Positions 46,094 through 57,016 of a stretch of 64,000 bases of DNA are shown one piece after another. Position numbers and translations under genes: made by a program. The stretch comes from Gremmenia infestans. Its lineage: Eukaryota > Ascomycota > Leotiomycetes > Helotiales > Hamatocanthoscyphaceae. Each line of letters begins with the position of its first letter. Position 1 is the stretch's first letter. The notes beneath the pieces were generated by a model, which saw only the letters and a program-made list of their open reading frames with translations, had not been told where the DNA came from and did not search any database. The stretch covers positions 248,001 to 312,000 of the forward strand of contig JAFEVB010000037.1 of the NCBI GenBank assembly GCA_032629725.1, given 5' to 3'.

Positions 46094-47437
46094 TTCGATT
46101 TAGATAGTAAAAATTATGGTGTATCGATGACTAGCAAGTAGTAGAGTATCGAAAAATTATCCTGGACGCTGGTTGATGGAAATCGGTGGTTGAGGTCTGT
46201 AGCTTTTGAAGAGCCACGCAGAGTCCTCTCAGAGTCAACCCTTGTTTTCAATAACCACTATCCTTCTCGCTATGATTATTGATTCGTTCTCGCAGATAGA
46301 ACAAATATCCAGTTCCGTATCAGCACCACAGTCCTTTTCACTGAACCTGAGGATGTGGTTATTCGTCGTCGTCTCGATTCGACCCTTGCCTCCACTTGGT
46401 CACAACAAAAGCACTCTCCTTGCCTATTCCTAGCACCTTCTTCGTCCAATATATCAATCTCTCTTTATATGTCCGAAGTATACAGATAATTGTAGTCCAA
46501 TTTTCCCGGTCTGTTCGATTCGGTTTCTCCCAGGTCTCAACGAGGCTCGAGTCAGGTCTCCGATTGTTTGCACCGCACTGCAAAACAAAATAAATAAATC
46601 AGCATACAGATCTCTTATAACCACTTAGCGTAGATAGACTGCACATACATGCCATAGGTCACTCACCCGTTACTTCTGTGTTGCTCTACTCGCTTTCCGT
46701 ACGCTGTAGCCTGTACCCGCCGCTTCGTGGGGTACCTACTCTTTCCTTACAGATCTAGTCCACCACCTTCGTCTTCGGGTCTTCGGATTCTTAGGCAAGA
46801 AAAATCAGGACAAAGCAATATAGATCAAAACAGAAGCAGTGCAGTGATCAAAAGTTTAGACGGTGATGCTCAAATAAAGCATGGTATGGCATGGAATAAG
46901 GTTCATGATGTTTGTGTTTTACAGTACAGTACAGTACAGTAAGCTCCCGCCGGCGATAAGATAGCAATAGTGCCGCCGTGTTCTTCCGATTAATACTCGA
47001 GTAAGACAAAAAAGGTATCTGGGCTAGGCAAGAATTTGGCTTAAGATTTGTAACAGCACCTAGGTATGTAATAAGGTTTTAAAATAGAGCTTTGAGAAAG
47101 TGGTTTGTAAGATGGTCACTCCTTCTATCGAATAATGGTTGTTTCTATTCGAAGCTCCTACAGATAGCGATTCAGGGCATGAAGCTGGAAGCGGGATTTT
47201 CCTCAATGGAGTAAGTGGGGGGGTTTGTCCTTCAGTCACGTATATAATGCATCAATCAACTGTAAATTTCCGTAATTCTATTGAGTGCAACGGGTCATTA
47301 AAAATCGAGTAGTACACGAGCTTCATGCTCATAAGATGTTTAAACCATCGAAAACTGAATCATAACCCGGCCGGGTCACATGCATGCTGAAATAGCAAAC
47401 CCATCCATCACTCTATCGATTACAAAGTATCAATCAT
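46094..47437. other. Intergenic region between FYVE-RING and UGP1 genes
   Basis: 1.3 kb containing the promoter of the FYVE-RING gene and the 3' flank of UGP1, both on the minus strand. It holds an (ACAGT)4 repeat at 46921-46940. Short frames on both strands show no motif and no gene is called. Confidence 0.4.
46921..46940. repeat. (ACAGT)4 pentanucleotide repeat
   Basis: Four perfect ACAGT units in intergenic DNA, one of several 5-bp arrays in this window. Confidence 0.9.
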
Positions 47438-49648
47438 CTAATGCTCCAACAGTCTCAAGGAACCTTGAACCACGACGTTCTCCAGAATCGATCCGGGAGG
47501 GATGTCAATTGTGCTGCCTTCTGTTGCTACAATGATAACCGTACCTTTGAGAGTGACTCCTCGGCCGAGGTTGACTGCACCAGTGATGGTCAAGTGGTCA
47601 AGCTCAATGATCTTGGGAATGCTACCAATACGCTTTTGGAAGTCCGAGACCTTCTTGAAGTCATTGCCAAGCTTGATAAGAGGAGCTGGGCCGAAACGGT
47701 TGGGGTCAATTTGTAATTGGCCGTGCTTCAGTGAGTACAGATCCGACTTGACAAGCATCAGGTCAGAGCAAGTCTTGACTGGTAAGAAACGTCTTCTGGG
47801 AACATTAACACCATGAGCGTTGTGGAAATGACGGATAGCAGCTCCGACGGCGGTCTCAAGTTGGACAATAGAGACATCTGACTCGCCCTTCTTGTCAGCT
47901 GGGATGGTCTTGTTGTTAGGAATAATCTCCATTTCGAGCTCATTGTTCTCTACAATTCGCTTAACAGCCTTCAGGTTCAACCAAATGTTGTTGGTGTTGA
48001 AGTACTTGAACTTCTTGATGGACTTGAATTCGTTGGTGTGCTCTTTTGGCACTTGAGCGATTTCAAGAAGACGGACAGATCCTTCGTAGTCAATGATGGT
48101 TCCACCCTTGACATCAGCCTTGGTCTTGTCGGTCAATTCCATAATATATTCCGCCTTGGTCTCGACCATATGCTGGAGAATACGGAGATCGACAACCGCG
48201 CCCAAGTTGTCCACGTTGGAAAGGAAGAGAATCTCAACACCTCGGTCAATGAGCTTTTCGAGAATGCCCGAATTGTAGAGGGACTCAAAGACATCTCCAT
48301 GTCCAGGAGGGTACCAGTCAGAGATTGGAGAGTTGAATGTCTTTGGCGCTGGGAGCAGAGAGTCTTTCAAAATTCTAGGGTATCGGGATTGGTTGAAGGT
48401 CATAATATCAATGTTGTGGCCCTCGTATTTCTTGATGATGTTCTGGGTATCATCGTCTGTGTTGAAAGAGTTCATGAGAACGAAGGGAACGTTGACATCA
48501 TAAGTTCGGTTGAGGTATTCGATCTGTCGGACGGAAAGGTCGAGGAAAGACATGCCATCACGGACTTCGATGACAGACTTGGGTCCAACGCATCCCATGG
48601 AGGTACCGAGACCACCGTTGAGCTTGAGAACAGCGAGTTTGCTCAGGAAAGAAACAGACTCGGAGTTGGCCAGCTCGTTGTAATCAACCACTTGGTTCGT
48701 TGCTGGTGGTGCAATACGATCCCAGTCACTACTTAATGATTAGCCTTTCGTATCGGAATGCCGATGCTTGTAAGCCTACAGTTGGTTTCCCTTCGCTTTG
48801 TCGTTCAGGTATCTGCGGAATAGCGCAAAGAAGTTGTCCATTTCCGTCTCGAAGAGCTTCAAAATATTAGCTAGAGCTCGGGAACTACTTTTTGAGAGGA
48901 ACGTACCTTCTTCTCGGTGGGATCTTCAACCGTGTCGGCGAGGTTGTTGAGGGCATTTCGCATCTGGCTCGCAGCTACAGATGTAGAGGTATTCTCGAAT
49001 GCCTGGTCATTATCTATCAGCTTTGCGATTTCTTGTATCGTTGGATGCTTGGAAATTGGAAGCGGCGTAGGCGTATCACGTTCAGCGTGATCGAGAGGTA
49101 TAGCAGACTGTGCAGAACTGCTGGCAGAAAGTTTGAAAGCATCCATGGTGCGAGACGGGCAAAGGGCAGGGTGTTGAGTGATGGGGGGTTCGGAAGGAAT
49201 GGCAGATGTAAATCCTAAGTATCGGGGTAGAGCTTTGCTTTCGAGGTGTAGAAGGTCCTTTCCTGGTCTTTCCCAGTGCATCAAGATGCCAGGCAGATAG
49301 ACGCAGAGACTAAGTTCTCGCATGACGTGATGCACGCCGTGGGTCGTTCTTTCCTCCTTCCTTCCACGAGATGCAAGGAATTACGTGTCACTACTTGCCG
49401 CCCGAATGCCAATCTGATAGAGCTATTGGACATGCCATACGTGCTCTAGACAAGGTCGTTTGATACCGCTCTCACGTTGATGTTGCAGAACCTAGAAAGA
49501 AAGAGAAAAGGGCAGAAAGAGATTCACTCACCATGTGTGATTGTGTCTTTCCATGATGCTTTCTGGCGAACTCGGCGTTCGCATCAGGAGCCCCTAGGCT
49601 CGAAGGCTTCAAATGTGCGGGCAACGCGCTCTTCAATGCGGATGCCAT
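47438..49648 (-). CDS. UGP1: UTP-glucose-1-phosphate uridylyltransferase (UDP-glucose pyrophosphorylase)
   Basis: complement(join(47438..48728,48780..48856,48907..49002,49532..49648)), 526 aa. The first exon encodes MASALKSALPAHLKPSS and ends GKTQSHM. It joins in frame to AFENTSTSVAASQMRNAL, the family's conserved N-terminal block, across a 529-bp intron. The catalytic nucleotide-binding motif LNGGLGTSMGCVGPKS starts near residue 133, FLSNVDNLGA contacts the sugar nucleotide, and the C-terminal left-handed beta-helix ends LENVVVQGSLRLLEH. The enzyme makes UDP-glucose in the cytosol for glycogen, beta-glucan, trehalose and glycosylation. An alternative start inside the long intron (MDAFKLSAS..., ATG at 49146) runs open into exon 2, giving a second possible N-terminus. 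CCAAT-type repeats lie upstream at 49896-49925. Confidence 0.95.
49003..49146 (-). other. Alternative UGP1 first coding segment within intron 1
   Basis: The 48 codons from ATG 49146 (MDAFKLSASSSAQSAIPLDH and on) are open and in frame with exon 2, ending at the exon-2 acceptor. If transcription starts inside intron 1, this gives an isoform with a different N-terminus in place of the 39 residues of exon 1. There is no proof of use; the sequence is Ser/Pro-rich and not a targeting signal. Confidence 0.45.
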
Positions 49649-49895
49649 ATTGGGTGTATTTCGTGTGTTTCGTCCTTTCTTTCGAGATGCGAGGTTTGGG
49701 TTTGGGTTGAGGTTGAGGTTGAAAGCTTGTTTCTATGGGGGGGGGGAAGATGGGATGGCAGAAATAGGTGCCCAGGTAGGTAGCGTAAGGTAGCTTCTGA
49801 AAGGGGGGAAGCTTGCATTAGCCGATACACTGTTTCGGGTTGACGTAATTGTACAGAACTGAATTCGAGACGTGGGTAGGGTAGGGTAGGTAGGA

Positions 49896-49925
49896 ATTGG
49901 ATTGGATTGGATTGGATTGGATTGG
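49896..49925. promoter_or_regulatory. Six tandem ATTGG pentamers (inverted CCAAT boxes) upstream of UGP1
   Basis: Six perfect head-to-tail ATTGG units, followed by ATTAG. On the UGP1 coding strand they read CCAAT six times, about 250 bp upstream of the exon-1 ATG. CCAAT is the core bound by the fungal HAP/CBC complex. The 5-bp spacing would not let six complexes bind at once, so the array may also be just a microsatellite. Confidence 0.6.
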
Positions 49926-49930
49926 ATTAG

Positions 49931-52527
49931 TTGGTACTTACGTAGGGAATTGAATGGAATTGAATTGATGCTTTACAGAAGGTCAATATTCTTGAAGAAA
50001 AAGGGCAGGTGAAAGTCGACCAGACGAGCTTTTATCTTTTTTTATCAAAACGTGGCTTGTTGTCTAGCAACGAGAGATTATTCCGTCTCGAGTCGAGGCT
50101 GGGTATAAGGCCGAAAAGGTGTTAGAATAGTGGTACTGGCAGGGATCATTCAATCAACCTGATTTCCCGCCGTTAGTTCCCTGCGCCTACCGAGATGTCA
50201 TGTCCCCTATTCCCCTATCCATTTTCGTTCTCTTTCTTCCCTCAACTGCTCTGCACAACAACAGAAGGAAATTCGTGAAAGCTCAATTACCTACTCAACG
50301 TGTGGCGCATGGCTGTCGATAGTCAACAACACCATCGAGTTGTTGGGATAGGTAAAGTGGTATGTATGTGTGTGTGTACAATATACCTTCTTCATAGATC
50401 TTCCCAAGTTCCCCCGGCACTTCTTCGCTCCCCTGAAAAGGGGTTTCACGGGCCTCAAATCTCGGATCCACCCAACAGACCCCCCCTCTCCCCCGTGCAC
50501 ACTTGAGGCTGATAATATACTCAATTATTGATTCTTTCCGATACACTATTTCTGTTCGTCCCGTCACTATGCATGCCTTCTTCCAAATTGGTCCTCGAGT
50601 GCAAAGCTTGAATCTCAAGCACGAACTCCGACACGCGGTTGGTCTTGCTTGTACAACTTGTGAACCGTTGAAGTCGAAACGTGGGGGTTCACTTGAGATT
50701 CACGCACTTTCCATTCCGAGCACATGCCGCCCTTTCAAAGCTTCACCCAATGGATGAAACTACCATGGAGTTCACGCTCAAGCATACAAGTAAGTATCTA
50801 CTCATTTCTTTCTATGCCATTTATGTTCAAATGCCAACCTACGAAATAGCTCAAGTGAGATTGCGAAAGATTCAGGAAGGTTCGCCAGATTGGTACCAGC
50901 TTCGTGCTACGTCCAGTATGGAATTGTTCGTGCCCGATTCGGCTTTTGTTGCATGTCGCAAAAATGATAGATGATTTCTGTAGAAGGATCGTGGCGTCGG
51001 CATTGACGAAACCTTTCGGTCTCGAGCCCAAGTCCTCGCGTCAACTCGGGTCGAGTCGCAGAGGACCAGCTACAAGAGCCTCATATCCAGGCCATTGATA
51101 GGGAATTCTACTATTATACTCTTCTCCTTCACCGAATATGTCTTCTAATGGGCTACGGCCATCACTGTGGCCTTAGGCTTAAAGTTTGGTCCTTTTTTAT
51201 TCTCATTGTCACGAACATATTCTCCTCATAATTCCCAAAAGCGTATTTTATGGAAAGTCTCACTATGATTTTTGAGTAATCAGGCAGTCCTGCAACCCAG
51301 CGCTCACTCTCACGTTGGCATCCTCTTGACATTTCACTCTGATACGTCTCAGCAAAGCTTTCAAGTATGCGACTTTAAATCAGTGTTCAGCACCTTTTGT
51401 TTCTACAGTTCTACAAACTATGCTATGCTAGAGAGCATCATATTGTCTGATCAGAACACTTAAATAGCTAATGTGCACGTAAACATTTCTACTTCAAATG
51501 TCTATTGTCCTGGGCCAAGCTTTCAAGCAGATGGTTGTCTCAGAAAAACGACATTTCTACCTTGTCGCAGCCTGAAGAGCACACTGCATTCTAGAATAGA
51601 CCTGAACCCCTCGGTACAGTTGTCAACAAAGTAGACTAGAGTACTGACGGTTTGTTTTACCCCGATTAAAAGATTTGGAGATGCTCCAAACGGATAACTC
51701 AACAGCATCAAATTTATAGAAAAGTGTAGACTTACAAACTTGCCCTACAATATTACTATTGAGCCGCACCATTAAAACAGAGAACAGAGCTCCGATAACT
51801 GCACACTGAGCCGTGCGGCTGAACGCCCTCGCCGTCTGAGTTGCGGTTACTATGTACGTTGGTGTTACACCAATGAAGCAGAACAGGCGGAGAATCTTCC
51901 TTGCCACACTATACAACACAGAGTACTACTACTGACAACTTACTGTATCACTTCCAAATAACAAAAACAAACACTTTGTTTCCCCCCTCATAACAATATC
52001 ACGTTCTTAACGCCGAAAGCAGAGAAGCATGTCCTAACACCGAGATGCTTGAGGCGAAATGCAACAAAACTTGATCTTAACACCGAGGATATTATCGGAC
52101 TTTGAGGGCGACGTGCAACAAAAACATTTCTTGTGATGTGTTTGGTGACTACTAAACGAGGTCGGCCGCCACGTAGATATATATACGAATCAACGCCTCC
52201 ATTTGGACAGCTACGATAGCCACGTGAGGACAATAAGCTTAAGAAGAAGAGGGTATTTGCATTGTACTAATGCGGGGTGCCGTGGACTTGATGCAGGAGA
52301 GGAGATAGACTCCAAAGGACCAGTAATTCAAAATTGCGGTAGGTGTTGTCTTCACTCCCTAGAGACTTCCCTTTCCACCACTTTACAACACCAAATGTAA
52401 TCTTGAACGGCTTACAGGTTATGATAAACGACTCCGCGCAGTTAAACTACCACTCTGTGGCCTGAGAGAGCTCGGCCAATATCCACCTGTTCTAGTAGGG
52501 TATAGCAGGAAGTAAAATATTCACCTG
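49931..52527. other. Gene-poor region
   Basis: About 2.6 kb without a supported gene. Reading frames are short (77-107 codons) on both strands and overlap without family motifs. Sequence is AT-rich between 51100 and 52000. Around 51998-52090 a loosely repeated phrase (AACGCCGAAAGC, AACACCGAGATGC, AACACCGAGGATA) recurs at 30-45 bp spacing. I see no transposase, terminal repeats or target-site duplication. It may be an old, decayed insertion. Confidence 0.4.
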
Positions 52528-53063
52528 TCAGCCATGACTGATGAGTAATGGCCTCTCTGCCTCCGCGTCCCTGATATCTACCAACCTGAGTCTCCAGCCT
52601 CTCCACCATCCTGGCCGGTAACGACTCCATATCTTCCACCAACCTTCCGACCTAGTCTTCCAGTTTGCCTGGATTCTCCATCCCACCTTGAATCCCACCA
52701 CAGTGAGTCCAACAGCTAGAAAGGTAGCCAGCACCGAAAGAATACACGTGAGGAATGTGATAGTGGAAATATGACAGCCCAGAGGCCGAGTTCTAAGCTC
52801 CCACCGTTCTGACCAAAGCGGACAGATGTCTGCATTGTGTATTGGTGCAAGTATGGGTATCCTAGAGGTATTTGGGACACAGGTTGAGGACTCGAGTATG
52901 GTTAGTATTTGCTCGAATCGGGAGATGTGGATCTTACTGATGGGCACCAGCTGCAAGGAGCTTGTTCCAGACAGCTTGAACATTCTTGATGTGGCCAGCA
53001 TATACGCAAGAGATCGTCAAAGGTCTCAGTGGTGGTGTTGTAAGAGGGAGATTCAAGCAGCAT
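52528..53063 (-). CDS. Small PSI-domain membrane protein
   Basis: complement(join(52528..52890,52938..53063)), 162 aa. The 47-bp intron (GTAAGA donor, TACTAAC branch, CTCGAG acceptor) joins CSSCLEQAPCSWCPS to SSTCVPN, giving a cysteine pattern like a plexin-semaphorin-integrin (PSI) domain at about residues 22-50. Next comes ILAPI..ADICPLWSERWELR, a membrane segment (about 90-115, FLTCILSVLATFLAVGLTVV), and a short basic tail ending near AEAERPLL, an acidic dileucine sorting signal. PSI domains are extracellular or lumenal and need oxidation, yet no signal peptide precedes it from this ATG. The true first exon may be missing from my model, or the gene may have lost it. It lies divergent from a Zn2Cys6 gene only 349 bp away. 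Confidence 0.65.
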
Positions 53064-53412
53064 TTGTGAACATGTGAAGAGTATAGATTGTTATTGAAAG
53101 GCCTGGCGATTGCTCTTGCTGCAAATTTTATTACTATCTGGCGGAGTGATTTACTTTTCTAGGACTGCACATAATGTGGTATGACAATTGTAACATTTTT
53201 GCGTTGAGATAAGTTAAAAAGGTTTCATCCTATGGAATACTGTACCTGGTTCAACAGAGCACGCTACTCCGCAACATCCCCTCCCCTCCCAACCGCATGA
53301 TTTCAGCCACAGCCACAGGCAAACAACATCGGTCCCGGCGTCGAAAACTGCCCGACTTGCGACGGAAAAGTAAAGTACCGGATACAAATATTGACTCGTG
53401 CTGAGAGTGACC
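53064..53412. promoter_or_regulatory. Short divergent promoter
   Basis: This 349-bp region separates the PSI gene (-) from the second Zn2Cys6 gene (+). No in-frame signal-peptide exon for the PSI gene could be recognised here. C-rich sequence lies near 53276-53290. Confidence 0.45.
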
Positions 53413-56142
53413 ATGGCTTCATCTTCAGCTTCATCGAATTCGAATCCCATCGACCCAAGGCTCAGAGACACAGCTGCTTCAGCAGGTGCGTTTGCGCAGC
53501 GCGTGGCAAACAACCTCCCAACTCCAATTGCAGCTCATCCTCCACCTTCGAGATCTACTGCAACCGGCCCACCGCATCAACAGTATCCTGCGGCTTTTCA
53601 ACCATCACCTCGTCCAATCTCTTATCTTCCCCATACCCCTCAGTCGGGTGAAAATGCGGGATCCGACCACGATGGGGGAATTGACGACCCAAAGCGATCG
53701 CGCGCCTGTGAGGCATGTCGCGGATTGAAAGTCCGGTAAGTTACTGCTCGATCCAATCGCCGTAACCATTGCTAATTGCTGGAAGGTGTGAGCTAGATCC
53801 CCATAATCCTCAAGGTGACTGCAAGAGATGCGCAAAAGCTGGCCGTACATGCATCATCACTGTTCCGAGTCGCAAGAGGCAGAAAAAGACGGACAGTCGC
53901 GTTGCAGAGCTCGAGAAGAAAATAGATGCATTGACCGAGTCGTTGAAAGCAAAGTCCGCTCGAAATAGCGAGGCCGATGAGAATCAAGGGAGCTTCGCCC
54001 AAGCCCGGCCAAATCCATATCAACAAGTCACCAATGGCGGTTATAACTCTCCGTTTGCGAGTCGCCCAGAGGCTCGAACGAACTCAAACGAATGGTCTTC
54101 ATATTCCAAGGCGCCAGATTTCGAGACGAGAAAATCATCTGCCCCTCCGATGGTCATGGCTGGACAGAAGCGCAAGCATGCAGACAGCCCACATTTCCCC
54201 AATTCTCCCGTGCCCACTCCTAGGGCACCAGTCGATGGAGGAAAACAACAATACGCGGCTAGCGAGCTAGGAGGAGCAACAGTGCCAGTGAGGAAGGCGC
54301 AGACACATGAATATGCAGATGTGGTGGATAGAGGCCTTTTAACCTCCGAGATGGCAAATGTAATGTTCATGTGCTATGTCGAACGCATGGCACCGCACAT
54401 GCCTGCTGTTGTCTTCCCAGAAGGTACAACATCAGCAGAAGTTCGTAAGACGAAGCCTACCCTTTTCCTCGCCATTCTTGCCTCCAGTGCTGGTATGAAC
54501 TATCCCGAGCTTCAACGCACCCTAACAAAAGAGGTCATGAACATATATGCAGAGCGCATCATTGTTAATGGGGAGAAGACCATAGAGTTGATACAAGCCC
54601 TCCACATTAGCACTCTGTGGTATTGGCCTCCGGAACACTTCGAGGAGCTGAAATTCTACCAACTCATCCATATTGCTGCTGTCATGGCTATTGATATAGG
54701 TATGGGCAAGAAGGCGAAAGTCAACAAGGGGAAATTTGCTGGCGGTCTGTGGAGAGACCATCCATGGCGGCGGACACCATACCCTGACCCCGAAAGCCCA
54801 GAAGCAAGACGATCTTGGATGGTTTGTTATTTCCTATGTTGCAACGCCTCCATGGGCCTTCGTCGACCAAACCTGATCCGTTGGGCGCCTTTCATGGATA
54901 ATTGCCTAGAATTCTTTGAGACAACCCCTGATACTCTTGCTTCCGACAAACTCTTATGTGAATGGGTACGCAATCAACATGTCTCTGAGGAAATCGGTGC
55001 TCAGTTTGCTATGGATGACCCCACCGCTGTTGTCAGCATTGCAGACTCGAAGGTTCAATTTGCTCTGAAAGGCTTTGAGAGAGACCTAGAGAAGTGGCAT
55101 AGTCATATCCCGAATGAAGCCAGAAGATGCGGTATGCATTCTTACAAACGTTCCAATTGAAAACCTGCTTACTTGCCTAGCCCCGTTACAAATAGCCCAT
55201 CATGTGGCCAGTCTATATATGCATGAAGTCGCTTTGCATGTTGAGCACAATGTTGACGAATTCAAACCACCCTTCACAGAGGACGTTTTTCGCGGAGATG
55301 AAGTTCACGCGACTGATGCTCTCACTGCAGTTCAGATCAGTGCATTGTCTAGCTGTTTGACAGCCATTGATGGTATCTTCGAGACATTTCTTCGGTTCGA
55401 TGTTGAAACTATTCGTTGTCTCCCAATCTTCAACTTTATTCGGGTTGCCTATGCTGTTGTTGTTCTTATCAAGATGTACTTCGCGGCAACAACGCCCAAC
55501 TCTGAATTAGGAAAGGTAATCGACAAAGACAACATGAAGGTTGAGCAGTATTTGGATGATTTAGTTGAGATTTTCAGAGCCGCTGCGGCGGACGAGAAGT
55601 CCCGACCTGCTGCCAAATTCTTCATGGTTCTCATCATGTTGAAGACCTGGTTTCATCGACAAAGAGAAGGCAAAGTTGCACATCTTTCGTCGCCTCCTCG
55701 CTCAGCATCTACCCTCTTGACAGAAACGGCTCCAGAAACCCCCGGAGATGCTATCCCTCGTCAGAAAGGAAAGGGGGTGCAAAAGAATGGACAACAATCG
55801 TTCAGCCCTACGAATACGCCACTTCAACTCCTTAGTGAAGTTGCAACCGGCAATTCAAGAGGCCAGGCTGATAATGGTAGCCAGTATCCCGGGGGTCTCA
55901 ATGAATGGCAACAACCCGGCCAAGGCTTTGATATGAACCAGTTCAACATACCACCAGGCTACTTGGCAATGCCCCCAAATTTCGACCCGAGCTTAGGTAT
56001 GGATATGGGTTACACGATGGGTGATAACTTCGAGCAAGCCATTGGCATGTCGCTCGGCGTGGGAGACTTCGGATACGATGATTCTTTCTTGGGGCATCTT
56101 ATGGATGGCAATGGAGCAGGCTTCGAGGGATTTTCGGGTTGA
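53413..56142 (+). CDS. Zn2Cys6 transcription factor with coiled coil (Leu3/War1-like type)
   Basis: join(53413..53735,53786..55131,55181..56142), 876 aa. The first intron (50 bp) splits the zinc cluster. After splicing it reads C99-X2-C102-X6-C109-X10-C120-X2-C123-X6-C130, followed by PSRKRQKKTDSRVAELEKKI, a basic linker and a coiled coil for dimerisation. The zinc cluster lies about 100 residues from the N-terminus after a disordered Pro-rich segment. The middle holds helical fungal regulatory-domain sequence, and the C-terminus is Gly/Met/Asn-rich, possibly an activation region. The cluster and linker recall Leu3/War1-type regulators, but I cannot name the orthologue. The frame upstream of ATG 53413 begins only with GTG, so this ATG is the start. 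Both introns preserve phase. Confidence 0.92.
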
Positions 56143-57016
56143 AGTTGTTGTTTTGTTGCTCTTTACTCTCCAGGAGCTCTGTTTCTGGAGGTGACTGCAC
56201 TCTGGCGTTTATAGACAAACAGTTCGGGGGGGGGGAAGGTTCGCAAAACTGGCGATCATATAAGTAGACTTCTTTGGTCTCAAGGGGTTAGGAGTATAGT
56301 TTTTATTTAACGAATTGACATGGATAGTCAGGTTTTGGAACTTATGATATGGCTAGAACTTGAATTTCAACGAAAATGAACTTATATTCAGGGCCTCTAA
56401 AGAAAGCGTAATGATAACATCTTGGATTCAAATTGTCTCATACCACTAATGATCACAATCCAGAATTTGAACTAATAACTGAAATCTCTTCCAAAGCAAA
56501 TCCAAACTAAAAGAAGGACCGGACCCCACATTCTCATCATCCTAAATATGTAACGGAAGCGCCCGAAAAGCAATTAATGCTCTATTGTATCGAGTGAAAA
56601 TTCATCTCTCTGTCTGCCGCGGCGCGCCGATGGTTGTCATTGGTGAAGACGCTACTGCACGACCGGGTTTCTTTTTTACTCCCCGCTAGCGGCAGAGCAG
56701 TTCTTTATCTTTGCCTTGGCTTAGACTTATGGAATACTTGACAGCTGATGATGAACCTCCAGATTCTCTTGTATACTTGAAGTCTCTTCTCCTGCTGTAT
56801 GCATATTGTATTTTCCATTCCTACACTAAATAATAAACCTGGTGCTGTTCAATTGCTGTTGAATTTCTTCTCAGCGAGAAGGGCAGTGACGCCATTACCC
56901 CGCCACCAGCTACTTAGTGGTTCTGCTATAGTTACTTTGTGAAGGTTGCACCCAAATATTTCTCGCACGCACTGTATAACCATCTTGACACTCTCCAATA
57001 GCGGATCCACAGAAGC
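56143..57016. other. Intergenic region
   Basis: 3' flank of the regulator and promoter of the transporter gene. A G-run of ten lies near 56225. No gene is seen. Confidence 0.4.

Noticed and set aside
50503..50974. Possible small plus-strand genes at 50503-50757 and 50681-50974
   Set aside because: Short overlapping frames without start context, motifs or convincing splice partners.
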